Origin: Labrys sedimenti
GTDB taxonomy: Bacteria > Pseudomonadota > Alphaproteobacteria > Rhizobiales > Labraceae
Direction of reading: 5' to 3'
Length of the DNA stretch: 64,000 bases
Assembly (NCBI RefSeq): GCF_034424805.1
Contig: NZ_JAXOUF010000007.1
Coordinates: 62,001-126,000 of the forward strand
In this document: positions 44,398 through 53,622 of the stretch, piece by piece
Layout of the letters: every line of letters begins with the position of its first letter
Numbering within the stretch: the stretch's first letter is position 1
The notes under the pieces: generated by a model
What the model saw: the letters and a program-made list of their open reading frames with translations, nothing else
What the model was told of the DNA's origin: nothing
Database searches by the model: none
Program-made: the position numbers and the translations under genes

Positions 44398-45447
44398 TCA
44401 GCTGCCCGTCTTCTTGAAGTTTCGCGTGGCCGAGCCGCGTCGGCGCTGGGCATAGCCGGCGATGCCGATCGCGATCAGCAGGGTCACGCCGTTGAACATG
44501 GGCTCGACCCAGAACGAGCCGCCGAATTGCTGGATGCCGGCGATGCCGACCGCCAGGATGGCAACGCCCACCACCGTGCCCCAGACATTGACGCGGCCGG
44601 GCTTGATGGTGGTGGAGCCAAGGAAGGCGCCGACGAGGGCCGGCAGCAGATATTCGAGGCCAACGCTGGCCTGGCCGATGCGCAGCTTGGAGGCGAGCAG
44701 GACGCCGGCCACCGCCGTCAGGGCGCCAGAAGCCACGAAGGCGCCCATGGTGTAGCGCTGGACGGGGATACCGTTGAGCGCCGCCGCCTTGGGATTGGCC
44801 CCGATCGTATAGAGGTAGCGCCCGATCGGCAGGTGCTCGAGGATGAACCACAGGGCCAGGGCGAGGCCCAGCACATAAAAGCCGGTGATCGGCAGGCCGA
44901 AGACCATGGTGCCGTTGAGCGACAGGAAGCCCTGGGGCAGGCTCGCCACCACCTGCCGCCCGCCAGTGTGCCAGAGCGCCACGGCGTAGAGCACGGTGCC
45001 CGTGCCGAGCGTGGCGATGAAGCTGTCGATGCGCGCCACCTCGACCAGCAGGCCGTTGAGCAGGCCGATCAGGGCGCCGAGCAGGATCACCACCACCACC
45101 GCCACCGGCCAGGGCAGCCCGAACATGGTCTGCAGGCTGATGGCGAGGATGTGCCAGAGCACGATGCCGTAGCCGACGGTGAGGTCGATCTTGCCGGCTG
45201 CCATCGGGATCATGGCCGCCAGCGACAGCATGGCGATGATCGCCTTGTCCGCGATGATGGAGCGGACATTGAGCATGGTCGGGAAGGTCTGCGGCAGGAG
45301 CAGCGAGAACAGGACGATCAACAGGACCGTGAGGATGGGCAGGCCATAGACCGGCAGGCGCCGCAGCAGGCGTTCGCTGGCGGAGGCCTGCTTGAGTTCG
45401 CCGCGTGTCGGCTCGAGGGCGTCGGACTTGATGGAGTTGGTGGACAT
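44398..45447 (-). CDS. CUT2 ABC transporter permease (importer 4)
   Basis: 349 residues, RbsC-like, with AAMIPMAAGKIDLTVGYGIVLW and the C-terminal loop FLGSTTIKPGRVNVWGTVVG. Twenty bases after the ATPase gene and 28 before the SBP. The TTIKPGR loop deviates from the glycine-rich consensus in the other permeases but is found in a recognised subgroup. Confidence 0.86.
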   Translation of the reverse strand: MSTNSIKSDALEPTRGELKQASASERLLRRLPVYGLPILTVLLIVLFSLLLPQTFPTMLNVRSIIADKAIIAMLSLAAMIPMAAGKIDLTVGYGIVLWHILAISLQTMFGLPWPVAVVVVILLGALIGLLNGLLVEVARIDSFIATLGTGTVLYAVALWHTGGRQVVASLPQGFLSLNGTMVFGLPITGFYVLGLALALWFILEHLPIGRYLYTIGANPKAAALNGIPVQRYTMGAFVASGALTAVAGVLLASKLRIGQASVGLEYLLPALVGAFLGSTTIKPGRVNVWGTVVGVAILAVGIAGIQQFGGSFWVEPMFNGVTLLIAIGIAGYAQRRRGSATRNFKKTGS

Positions 45448-45466
45448 GGAGCTTTCCTGTCTGCGC

Positions 45467-46966
45467 TCACGCGGCTTCCGAGGCAGAGGCGGCCGAGATC
45501 ACCGCTTCCGTGGTCAGGGCTGGGCCGGCCAGCTCGGCAATGATCCGGCCCCGGTTGAACACCAAGGCGCGGTGGCAGATATGGGCGATTTCCTCAAAAT
45601 CCGTGGACACCACGATCACGGCGAGGCCGGATTCGAGGGCTCGCGCGATGAGGCGGTAGATCTCGGCCTTGGCGCCGACGTCGACGCCGGCCGTCGGATC
45701 CTCGGCCACCAGGAGCCTGCGGCCGGTCGCAAGCCAGCGCCCGACGACAACCTTCTGCTGGTTTCCACCCGAAAGCCCCTCGATCGGCAGGTCCGGGTCG
45801 TTGGGGCGCAGCCCGACGGCCTCTCCCAGTTCGCTCGCCAGCCTGGCCTCGAGCGAGGGTGAACGCGGCGCATACCAGGGCCGGCCGGCGGCCCCCGGAT
45901 TGAGGAAGGCGTTCTCGCGAATGCTGAGGGAGGGAGCGAGGGATTCCTCCATGCGGTCCCGGGCAACCAGCCCGACACCGGCGTTCAGCGCCGCCCGGGG
46001 CGATGAGAGATCCGGCACCTGCCCGTCGATGGTGATCGATCCGCGATGCGGCACCGCCCCGAACAGGCTGCGCCCGATATCCTCCTGGCCCGCGCCGCGC
46101 AGGCCGACGAGGCCGAGCAGTTCGCCTTGGCGGACCTCGAAGCTGACGGGGCCGGCGGCCGGGGTGACGACATCGCGCAGGACCACACGGGCCTGGCCCG
46201 AATGGAATTCGGCCTTACGGAAAAGCTCCAGCGTAGAGCGGCCGACAATCATGCTGACGAGTTCGTCCGGCGTCGTCTCCGCCACCGGCTTTTCGCCGAC
46301 CTTGAGGCCGTCGCGCATCACCACCACGCGATCGGCGATGCGGAAGATCTCGTCGAGGCGATGGGAGACATAGATCATGCCCACGCCCCGCTCGCGCAGG
46401 CGCCGGACCGCCTCGAACAGGCGCTCGACCTCGTCGGCCGGCAGGCTGGCCGTCGGCTCGTCGAGCACCAGGAAATCGCAATCCACCACCAAAGCACGGG
46501 CAATGGCGACCAGCGATTTCTCGGTCCGGCTGAGGCTGTGCACACGCAGGGTCGGATCGATGTCGCAGCCGACCAGCTTCAGGGCCGTCTCGGCCTTGCG
46601 CTCCGCCTCGCGCCAGTCGATGGCGCCCAGCCAGCGTCGGGAGAAGCCTTGCGACAGCCCCATATTCTCAGCCACCGTCATCCATTCGACCAGGCCGAGG
46701 TCCTGGTGGATGAAAGCCACGCTCTGGCGCTGGCCGCGCGCATTGGCGCGATGGCGATAGACCTCGCCGCCGATGGTGATCTGGCCGTCATCGGCCCTGA
46801 AGATGCCGCCGAGAATCTTGATAAGCGTGGATTTGCCGGCGCCGTTCTCGCCCAGCAGGGCCACGACCTCGCCCCGCCCGACCTCCAGGCTGACGCCATT
46901 GAGCGCGCGGGTGCCGCCGAAAGCCTTGACGACATTCTCGAACCGGAGAGCTTCCTGCCCTGCCAT
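45467..46966 (-). CDS. CUT2 ABC transporter ATPase, two domains (importer 4)
   Basis: 499 residues from ATG 46966 with GGAGGACGAG upstream; the longer open frame crosses the operator. Walker A GENGAGKST, Walker B LVLDEPTASL, second-domain GLRGAGQEDI and signature LSGGNQQK. First gene of the importer 4/Dabb/lactonase operon; the TGTTATCGATAACA operator lies 75 bases upstream. Confidence 0.88.
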   Translation of the reverse strand: MAGQEALRFENVVKAFGGTRALNGVSLEVGRGEVVALLGENGAGKSTLIKILGGIFRADDGQITIGGEVYRHRANARGQRQSVAFIHQDLGLVEWMTVAENMGLSQGFSRRWLGAIDWREAERKAETALKLVGCDIDPTLRVHSLSRTEKSLVAIARALVVDCDFLVLDEPTASLPADEVERLFEAVRRLRERGVGMIYVSHRLDEIFRIADRVVVMRDGLKVGEKPVAETTPDELVSMIVGRSTLELFRKAEFHSGQARVVLRDVVTPAAGPVSFEVRQGELLGLVGLRGAGQEDIGRSLFGAVPHRGSITIDGQVPDLSSPRAALNAGVGLVARDRMEESLAPSLSIRENAFLNPGAAGRPWYAPRSPSLEARLASELGEAVGLRPNDPDLPIEGLSGGNQQKVVVGRWLATGRRLLVAEDPTAGVDVGAKAEIYRLIARALESGLAVIVVSTDFEEIAHICHRALVFNRGRIIAELAGPALTTEAVISAASASEAA

Positions 46967-47040
46967 CGCGCTCGTCCTCCACAACTTCGAGGGCCTTTCA
47001 GCCCCGCAAAGCTCATCCGGCTCTACGGCCGGTTTTCCAA

Positions 47041-47054
47041 TGTTATCGATAACA
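47041..47054. promoter_or_regulatory. operator TGTTATCGATAACA (idonate module, site 1)
   Basis: Perfect 14-bp palindrome upstream of the importer 4 ATPase. Same as the E. coli GntR/IdnR consensus except that the central CCGG is TCGA, which is what a divergent homologue would be expected to recognise. Confidence 0.75.
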
Positions 47055-47105
47055 AACATGATCCTGTCAAGGCGCCAGTTCGGTGATCGATCCCGATGTC
47101 AGCCT

Positions 47106-48005
47106 TCACCCCGATTGCTCACGAAAGCCGGAGAACTGCAGCATGATGGCCGCCGTATCACGAGGGCCCAGGCCAGCGGCCAGCAGGGAACGGTGCAGAT
47201 CGGCAACCAGCCCGGTCAGGGGCAGCGGCAGGCGCTGGCTGCCGGAGAAAGCCTGTACGGCCTCCAGATCCTTCATCATATTGTCGATGCGGCCGGTCGG
47301 CGAATAATCGCGCCTTGCCATTTTCGGCCCGAACTCCTGCAGGATGGAGCTGTCGGCGCGACCGCCTTTGAGCGCCTCCGCCAGGCGGGTCGCATCGACG
47401 CCCCCCGCCTCTGCCAGCCTGACGGCTTCCGCGACCGCCTGGAAGCCGAGCGCGCAGAGGACCTGGTTTACCAGCTTGGTGGTCTGCCCCGCGCCGCTGG
47501 GGCCCATATGCGTATAGTTGGCGCACAGGCTGTCCATGACAGCACGCGCCCGGTCAACATCGTCGGCGGCCCCGCCGGCCATCACGGTGAGGCGGCCCGC
47601 CGAGGCCCCGGGCGCACCACCGGAAAGCGGGGCATCGACCCATCGCATGCCGGTCGACGTAGCCAATTGCTCGGCAAACGCCCGCGTCGAGGCCGGATCG
47701 ATCGAAGACATGTCGATCAGCAGCCCCGAGGCATCCGCTCCCTCCGCAATGCCACCCGGGCCGAACACGGCACTGCGCACGATCGTGGCACTGTTGAGGC
47801 TGGTGATGACGAAGCGGCTCGCCCTCGCCGCCTCGCGAGCGCTGGCGGCGGAGCTGGCCCCTTTCGCGGCAAGCGCCGCGACCTTGGCCGTGTCCAGGTC
47901 GAAGACGGTGACGGCATGTCCCGTCGCCAGCAGGCGCGTCGCGATCGCCGATCCCATGATCCCGGTTCCGACCACGGAAACGGCGGCTTTCTCGCTCTCG
48001 GTCAT
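47106..48005 (-). CDS. 3-hydroxyisobutyrate dehydrogenase-family (beta-hydroxyacid) dehydrogenase
   Basis: 299 residues from ATG 48005, after GGGGAGAACAG. Rossmann loop VVGTGIMGSAIATRL, substrate loop DAPLSGGAPGASAGRLTVMAGG and the catalytic Lys in GAGQTTKLVNQVL. The family oxidises beta-hydroxyacids or reduces tartronate semialdehyde. It follows the IdnO-like gene in the same operon, so its substrate is probably a sugar acid or a breakdown product of one. Confidence 0.86.
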   Translation of the reverse strand: MTESEKAAVSVVGTGIMGSAIATRLLATGHAVTVFDLDTAKVAALAAKGASSAASAREAARASRFVITSLNSATIVRSAVFGPGGIAEGADASGLLIDMSSIDPASTRAFAEQLATSTGMRWVDAPLSGGAPGASAGRLTVMAGGAADDVDRARAVMDSLCANYTHMGPSGAGQTTKLVNQVLCALGFQAVAEAVRLAEAGGVDATRLAEALKGGRADSSILQEFGPKMARRDYSPTGRIDNMMKDLEAVQAFSGSQRLPLPLTGLVADLHRSLLAAGLGPRDTAAIMLQFSGFREQSG

Positions 48006-48083
48006 CGGCTGTTCTCCCCTTCGTCCCACTGCAAGAAGCTGAGAGGGATGCAGCGTCCCTCTCCTCGCCCGCCTCAGGAAAAC

Positions 48084-48881
48084 CTACAGGCTCGAGGTGA
48101 TCCCGCCATCGACATAGAGGACATGCCCGTTGACGAAGCTGGAAGCGTCCGAGGCGAGAAAGATCGCCGCGCCCGCCAGTTCCTTCACCTCACCCCAGCG
48201 GCCTGCCGGCGTGCGCTTCTCCAGCCAGGCCGAGAAATCGGCATCGGCGACCAGCGCGGCATTGAGCTCGGTCTTGAAATAGCCCGGACCGATGGCGTTC
48301 ACCTGCAGGCCATGGCGGGCCCAGTCGGTGGCCATGCCCTTGGTCAGCATCTTCAGCGCGCCCTTGGTCGCGGTGTAGGGCGCGATGCCGGGGCGCGCCA
48401 ACTCGCTCTGCACCGAGCAGATGTTGATGATCTTGCCCCGCCCTCGCGGAATCATGCGGCGGGCCACAGCCTGCCCGACCAGGAAGGCACTGTCGATATT
48501 GGTGGCACACAGGCGCTTCCAGGCGTCGAGCGGGAAAGTCTCCAGCGGCGCCCGATGCTGCATGCCGGCATTGTTGACGAGAATGTCGATGGGCCCCAGC
48601 GTCTGCTCGATAGCGGCAATGCCGGCCTCGACGGCTTCGGGATCGGCGGCGTCGAACGGCGCGATATCGACGGTAAAGGCTTTGGCGGCGAGTGCTGCCT
48701 TGGCGTCCTCAAGGCGATCGAGATTGCGGGCGTTGAGCACCACGCTGGCACCGGCACCGGCCAGCGCTTCGGCGATGGCGTAGCCGATGCCCTTGCTGGC
48801 CCCGGTTATCAGGGCCCTGCGCCCGGTCAGGTCGAACAGCGTCACGTCGGTCTCCCTCGTCTTCCCGGCGCCGCTCGACAT
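48084..48881 (-). CDS. gluconate 5-dehydrogenase (IdnO)-like SDR
   Basis: 265 residues from ATG 48881; GTG at 48845 with GAGGGAGACC is equally plausible and fits the family start better (VTLFDLTGRRALITG). Motifs are TGASKGIG, NNAGMQHR, the IdnO-type ICSVQSELARPGIAPYTATKG with the catalytic Tyr and Lys, and PGYFKTELN. The close match to Ga5DH supports interconversion of 5-keto-D-gluconate and D-gluconate, the step after L-idonate oxidation. An operator lies 22 bases upstream of the ATG. Confidence 0.84.
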   Translation of the reverse strand: MSSGAGKTRETDVTLFDLTGRRALITGASKGIGYAIAEALAGAGASVVLNARNLDRLEDAKAALAAKAFTVDIAPFDAADPEAVEAGIAAIEQTLGPIDILVNNAGMQHRAPLETFPLDAWKRLCATNIDSAFLVGQAVARRMIPRGRGKIINICSVQSELARPGIAPYTATKGALKMLTKGMATDWARHGLQVNAIGPGYFKTELNAALVADADFSAWLEKRTPAGRWGEVKELAGAAIFLASDASSFVNGHVLYVDGGITSSL

Positions 48882-48902
48882 CGACGCTCTTCCCTTTCAA
48901 AT

Positions 48903-48916
48903 TGATATCGATAACA
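48903..48916. promoter_or_regulatory. operator TGATATCGATAACA (idonate module, site 2)
   Basis: Differs from site 1 by one base and is identical to site 3. It precedes the IdnO-like/hydroxyacid dehydrogenase operon. Confidence 0.75.
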
Positions 48917-49005
48917 AAACTTGTCAACGCGGTTGCAGGGTGTCCCCTCCCTTTGCCTTCGAACGCCGAACGGAATCGAAAGATGCTTGCTCCCTTGATC
49001 AATTA

Positions 49006-49019
49006 TGATATCGATAACA
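49006..49019. promoter_or_regulatory. operator TGATATCGATAACA (idonate module, site 3)
   Basis: Identical to site 2 and 90 bases from it, in the divergent control region; 22 bases before the 2-ketoacid reductase ATG. Two sites this close could be bridged by one LacI-family tetramer. Confidence 0.75.
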
Positions 49020-49040
49020 AAAATACTGCCTGAGGCGATA

Positions 49041-49979
49041 ATGACGAAACCGGACCTGCTGATGATGGGCTCCTACCCCGACCGGGATATGGAAGTCCTC
49101 TCGAGCACCTATCGGCTGCACAAGCGCTGGGAGTTCGGCCCCGAAGGGCTTTCCGCCTCTGCCCGTCCCCTCATCCGCGCCATCGCCACACGCGGCGATC
49201 TGGGCGTGGACACCCAGACGCTGGAGATCTTGCCTCATCTGGAAATCATCGCCTGCTACGGTGTCGGCGTCGATGCCATCGATCTCGATACGGCGCGCCG
49301 GCGTGGCATTCGCGTCACCAACACGCCCGATGTCCTCAACGGCGACGTCGCCGACCTCGCGGTCGGCCTCGCCTTGGCCGCGATGCGGCGCATTCCGGCC
49401 GGAGACGCCCATGTGCGCTCGGGCGACTGGGCAAAGGGAAATCCGCCGCTGGCGCCGCGGCTGCACGGCAAGAAGCTCGGCATCGCCGGGCTCGGCCGCA
49501 TCGGCGCGACCGTCGCCCGCCGGTTTTCGGGTTTCGACATGGATATCGGCTATTTCGGCCGTTCGCCGCACAAGGATGCGCCCCATCGTTTCTTTGATAA
49601 CCTGACGGCGCTCGCAGCCTGGGCGGATCTGCTCGTCCTGACCCTTCCCGGCGGTGCTGCGACCCAGAAGGTCGTCGGCGCGGAGGTCCTGCGGGCGCTC
49701 GGGCCCGAGGGATATCTCGTCAACGTCTCGCGCGGAACCACCGTCGACGAGGAAGCGCTGCTGCAGGCGCTCGAGGACAAGACGATCGCCGGAGCCGGCC
49801 TCGACGTCTTCTGGAACGAACCGCACATCGATACCCGCTTTGCCAGGCTCGGCAATGTCGTGATGCAGCCCCATCTCGGCAGTGCGACGATCGAGACCAG
49901 GCTGGCGATGGGCCAGTTGGTGCGGGATAATCTTGCCGCGCATTTCGCCGGTGTTCCCCTTTTGACACCGGTCATTTGA
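49041..49979 (+). CDS. D-isomer-specific 2-hydroxyacid dehydrogenase (2-ketogluconate reductase-like)
   Basis: 312 residues from ATG 49041; the upstream in-frame ATG at 49005 lies within the operator. Nucleotide loop GLGRIGATVA (about residues 150-159), the catalytic Arg in VNVSRGTTVDEEAL, Glu in DVFWNEP and His in QPHLGSAT. Enzymes of this GhrB-like kind reduce 2-keto-gluconate or hydroxypyruvate with NADPH. Co-transcribed with idnD nine bases downstream. Confidence 0.86.
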   Translation: MTKPDLLMMGSYPDRDMEVLSSTYRLHKRWEFGPEGLSASARPLIRAIATRGDLGVDTQTLEILPHLEIIACYGVGVDAIDLDTARRRGIRVTNTPDVLNGDVADLAVGLALAAMRRIPAGDAHVRSGDWAKGNPPLAPRLHGKKLGIAGLGRIGATVARRFSGFDMDIGYFGRSPHKDAPHRFFDNLTALAAWADLLVLTLPGGAATQKVVGAEVLRALGPEGYLVNVSRGTTVDEEALLQALEDKTIAGAGLDVFWNEPHIDTRFARLGNVVMQPHLGSATIETRLAMGQLVRDNLAAHFAGVPLLTPVI

Positions 49980-49988
49980 GAGGTAGCC

Positions 49989-51017
49989 ATGCGTGCTCTC
50001 GTCATCCACGGCCCCAAGGATCTGCGCCTGGAGGAGCGCGACCCCGGTCCGCTCCGGAATGGGCAGGTCATGGTCCGCGTCCAGGCCGGCGGCATCTGCG
50101 GGTCGGACCTGCATTATTTCAACCATGGCGGCTTCGGGGTCGTCAGGCTCAAGGAACCGATGATCCTCGGCCATGAGGTCTCGGGCGAGGTCGTCGAGGT
50201 CGCGGCGGATGTCGGCTCGCTGCGGCGCGGCGACCGGGTCGCCGTCAATCCGAGCCGCCCCTGTGGCCAGTGCCGTTATTGCCTGCAGGGCCTGCCCAAT
50301 CACTGCATGGACATGCATTTCTACGGCAGCGCCATGCGCATGCCGCACGTCCAGGGCGCCTTCCGCCAACTCCTCGTCTGCGATGCCGCCCAATGCGAGG
50401 TCGGGCGCAATGCCGGCCCGGACGAACTCGCTTTGGTCGAGCCCTTCTCGGTTGCCCTGCATGCCGTGTCCCGCGCCGGCTCGCTGCTCGGGCGCCGTAT
50501 CCTGGTGACGGGGTGCGGTCCGATCGGCGCATTGGTAGTGGCCGCCGCCAGGTTCCACGGCGCCGCCGAAATCATCGTCACGGATATCGTCGACGAGCCG
50601 CTCGCCATTGCGGCAAGGCTCGGTGCCGATCGCACCATCAACGCGGCGCAGACGCCCGAGGCCCTCGCCGCATTGGTGGTGGACAAGGGCCAGGTCGACG
50701 TGATGTTCGAGTGCTCCGGCAATGAGAAGGCCCTGCGCGCCGGCCTGGAGGCGATGCGCCCGCGCGGCATCATCGTGCAGCTCGGCCTGGGCGGTGATGT
50801 CGCCTTCCCCCAGAACCTGGTGGTCGCCAAGGAATTGTCGGTGATCGGCTCCTTCCGTTTCCATGCTGAATTCGCCCTGGCGACACGGCTGATCGACAGC
50901 GGCAAGATCGACCTGCGTCCCCTGCTCACCGGCAGCTTCGCGCTCGACAATGCCGGTGCGGCCTTCGCCCTGGCCAATGACCGCCGCCGCGCGATGAAGG
51001 TTCAATTGTCGTTCTGA
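49989..51017 (+). CDS. idnD: L-idonate 5-dehydrogenase
   Basis: 342 residues, zinc-dependent medium-chain dehydrogenase. Catalytic zinc ligands Cys37 (GGICGSDLHYF), His62 and Glu63 (GHEVSG); structural zinc Cys92, Cys95, Cys98 and Cys106 (PCGQCRYC, NHC). HFYGSAMRMPHVQGAFR is characteristic of IdnD and not of sorbitol or threonine dehydrogenases. NAD(P) loop GCGPIGALV. It oxidises L-idonate to 5-keto-D-gluconate, the substrate of the IdnO-like SDR encoded divergently. Confidence 0.9.
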   Translation: MRALVIHGPKDLRLEERDPGPLRNGQVMVRVQAGGICGSDLHYFNHGGFGVVRLKEPMILGHEVSGEVVEVAADVGSLRRGDRVAVNPSRPCGQCRYCLQGLPNHCMDMHFYGSAMRMPHVQGAFRQLLVCDAAQCEVGRNAGPDELALVEPFSVALHAVSRAGSLLGRRILVTGCGPIGALVVAAARFHGAAEIIVTDIVDEPLAIAARLGADRTINAAQTPEALAALVVDKGQVDVMFECSGNEKALRAGLEAMRPRGIIVQLGLGGDVAFPQNLVVAKELSVIGSFRFHAEFALATRLIDSGKIDLRPLLTGSFALDNAGAAFALANDRRRAMKVQLSF

Positions 51018-51117
51018 CGCCATCCGGGGAAGTGTCAACGCGCGTCCACCGGGAATCGTTGACCGGTGGACGCCGCATCACGCATCGACTGTGACTCCAG
51101 TTTCCCTTCGCCTTGCC

Positions 51118-52746
51118 TCAGCTTCCCCTGGGTCTCGCAAACGGGAAGATGCCGAGGATATTGTCGTTGAAATAGGCGGCGGTCATCGACGTCACCCTTC
51201 CTCCGGACAGCGCGAACCTGACCGAGTAAAGGGATCCCTTGGCGGTGAACTCACGGCCAGGATCCATCTGGAAGATGTCTGCGTCCCAGCGTTTGAGCAC
51301 GAACTGCAACTTGCGGGGGCCGAGTTGCAGGATCAGATGATCGCCATTCGCCCAGACCTCGGCCTCGCCGAAATAGGCCGAGCTGTAGACGCCTTCATAG
51401 ATGGCGAGCGGATGCGGAAAATTGGGTTTTTGAGGCGGAAGATTGCCAGCCAGATCGCCGGACGCCTTATAGAAATTCATGAAATGATCGTGCGCGATCT
51501 CGTACCAGTTGTTGCGCGTGACGTCGCCGAACTGGACGATGTCCATGAACTCCGTGACGATGGCCTCTGCGGCTCCCACGGGCGCGCCATTGGTGAGAAC
51601 GACGATGCCCACATCGGCGTCGGGCAGGACATGGAACGCCGTCGCCGCCCCCACGAAGAAGGCGCCGGAATGGCTCATGGACATGCGCCCATTCGCGCCC
51701 GCGCCGACATTGAAGCCATAGCCGTAACAGCCCGACCGGGCGTTCTGGACCGGGGATCGCGCATTCACCGATTGCGGAGTGACCGACTCGACGAAGAACT
51801 TTTGCTCGATGTCGAGAGCAGGCTTGGAATCGGACCTGCCGAGCGCCAGCAGGAGGTCCATCCATCTGACAAGGTCGACGACATTGGAGGACACGCCACC
51901 CGCCGGCGCCTGCGCATCGGGGTTGCGTGGAAACGGACTGGGCGCGAAATCCGTCCCGTCATAGCTGTGGAGGGCGGCGCGGTTCTCGCGTTGTCTGAAC
52001 TCGGCGTAGCGGTAGCTCGTGGCGAACATATGGAGAGGGTTGAAGAGATAGTCCCGGCCCAGCTCTTCCCAGGGCTTGCCCGCAGCCCTGGCAATGGCTT
52101 CCGCGCCGATCGTCAGGCCGAAATTGCAATAATTGTAGGTGACGCGGAAGGGATCGAGCGGCATCTGGTTGAGGCGGAGAAGGATATCGCTGCGCTGGTA
52201 ATATAGCCCCTCGAGGTCGTCGCCCGCCGCCGCGGGCAAGCCGGAACGATGCGCGAAATAGTCGCCTATCGTGCCGCGTTCCCACACATAGTCGCTGGTC
52301 GGGTGGTAACTGTTACCCAGGAATTGGACCACGGGGTCCTCCCATATGGCCGCTGCATTTCCCTGTTCCTGAAAGTAGGTCATCATCCGCGCCGCGAGCG
52401 TCGCCGAAATCGACTTGGAGATCGAGGCGATCTGGAACACGGTTGCCTTGTCGACTTTCTCCCGCTTGTCCTTCGGCAGAGAAAGATCGCGATCGCCGAC
52501 GCAGTAATAATAGGGCTGCCCACCGTGGATGACGCCTACGGCGATGCCGGGCACGCCAGACTTCGCCTTGACGGCGTCGACGATCGCCTCCAATCGACCC
52601 AGGGCTTTCTGGACGCCGTCTGCCGGCATGGACATCGCGTCCTGGGCCGGGACCTCGGCAATCTCCAATTGAAACGATGGGAATGTTGAGCGCTTCGATG
52701 AAGCGTCGAACCTGTTGGCGCTGTTGTGGAGATCATCGGCAGACAT
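51118..52746 (-). CDS. serine hydrolase of the beta-lactamase/class C (EstB/PBP4*) family
   Basis: 542 residues. The nucleophile motif SxxK is ISKSIS (ASISKSISATLA), the Tyr motif is YNYCNFG (Tyr-x-Asn type), and an HSGA segment (SMSHSGAFF) takes the place of KTG. A C-terminal extension of about 130 residues after 400 (YEIAHDHFMNFYK to the end) is a lipocalin-like DUF3471-type domain. There is no signal peptide, so the enzyme is probably cytoplasmic or exported another way. It may be an esterase or peptidase. It stands alone beside an AT-rich stretch. Confidence 0.82.
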   Translation of the reverse strand: MSADDLHNSANRFDASSKRSTFPSFQLEIAEVPAQDAMSMPADGVQKALGRLEAIVDAVKAKSGVPGIAVGVIHGGQPYYYCVGDRDLSLPKDKREKVDKATVFQIASISKSISATLAARMMTYFQEQGNAAAIWEDPVVQFLGNSYHPTSDYVWERGTIGDYFAHRSGLPAAAGDDLEGLYYQRSDILLRLNQMPLDPFRVTYNYCNFGLTIGAEAIARAAGKPWEELGRDYLFNPLHMFATSYRYAEFRQRENRAALHSYDGTDFAPSPFPRNPDAQAPAGGVSSNVVDLVRWMDLLLALGRSDSKPALDIEQKFFVESVTPQSVNARSPVQNARSGCYGYGFNVGAGANGRMSMSHSGAFFVGAATAFHVLPDADVGIVVLTNGAPVGAAEAIVTEFMDIVQFGDVTRNNWYEIAHDHFMNFYKASGDLAGNLPPQKPNFPHPLAIYEGVYSSAYFGEAEVWANGDHLILQLGPRKLQFVLKRWDADIFQMDPGREFTAKGSLYSVRFALSGGRVTSMTAAYFNDNILGIFPFARPRGS

Positions 52747-53622
52747 GCTTGCATCCTGTGCGATTGGCGAGGAATACGACGTCCGTTCAAGAATGGCGGG
52801 TTAAGAAGCCGGATCGCTCGATGGAAAGGCCTGCGAGGCTGCCCGATCCGGGCCTTCATACGAAAACGAGCGTGATCTTACTGTGAAAGCATCCATGGCC
52901 AGGTTCCTGCATTCAACTGCAGCGCTACAAGCCGTGGCTTCCCTCTGCACCGAAGTATCATCGTCAAAGCATAATTTGGCAGTCGCTACTTCAGCTGGTT
53001 TGCCTGTCAATGCTTTGGCGTAGCGATCGCTGTGACGCACCCCACCAGTAGCCAGATGCCACGCATCGTTGGATTCTTCCCAAAAAGCTCTACTGCGATT
53101 GTGTCATCACATGGACAAAAGGAAACGCTTCATTCCAAAGAGTAATTTATATTATTTAGTCAAATTTTTTAGGAAATTATATCAATAATTTGAATTATAT
53201 TTAAAAATAAATGAAAAATTCCTAGAAAAATATAATTAAATTCAATAAAAAAATAATACGAAAATTTCCAATATTACCCAAACGATCACAGGAATTACGG
53301 CGCAGCGCTATTGCATCGTACTTCACGATCCGATTGGTGACCGACGTCTCGATAACACGCATTCGATATCATCTTGTGTTACCGTCGTTTCAGCTATTGT
53401 TCCGTTTTAGCGGGTATCGTTCTCGGCAGATCGGTCGCCGAGCCATTGCATTTTGAGAGGTATTTTGCTCCTCGGAAAAAGGGCGGCCCTCCGACAGCCC
53501 ATGCACCCGAGAAATGGCCTGACGGCTTAGCAACCGGCCGCCCGAGCAGTCCCAGGCCGCCGAGTCCGGTGGTAGAAAACGAGGAGCCATATTGATCCTT
53601 CTTGGGATTATGGAGATCCGAC
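52747..53622. other. gene-free stretch with a very AT-rich core (about 53130-53280)
   Basis: No convincing gene. About 150 bases around 53141-53280 consist almost wholly of A and T (runs such as ATATTTAAAAATAAATG), in DNA that is otherwise about 60 percent GC. Both sides carry mixed sequence; 53440-53600 contains GC-rich complementary blocks (for example GGCGGCC and GGCCGCC) that may fold, but I cannot assign them to a known RNA family. Confidence 0.6.

Noticed and set aside
46773..48905. A 710-codon open frame on the plus strand
   Set aside because: It is antisense to the ATPase, hydroxyacid dehydrogenase and IdnO-like genes, which have clear family motifs and ribosome-binding sites. High GC leaves the opposite strand open; the product has no recognisable fold.
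48999..51038. A 679-codon open frame on the minus strand
   Set aside because: Antisense to the 2-ketoacid reductase and idnD genes and rich in Arg, Asp, His and Gly as shadow frames are.
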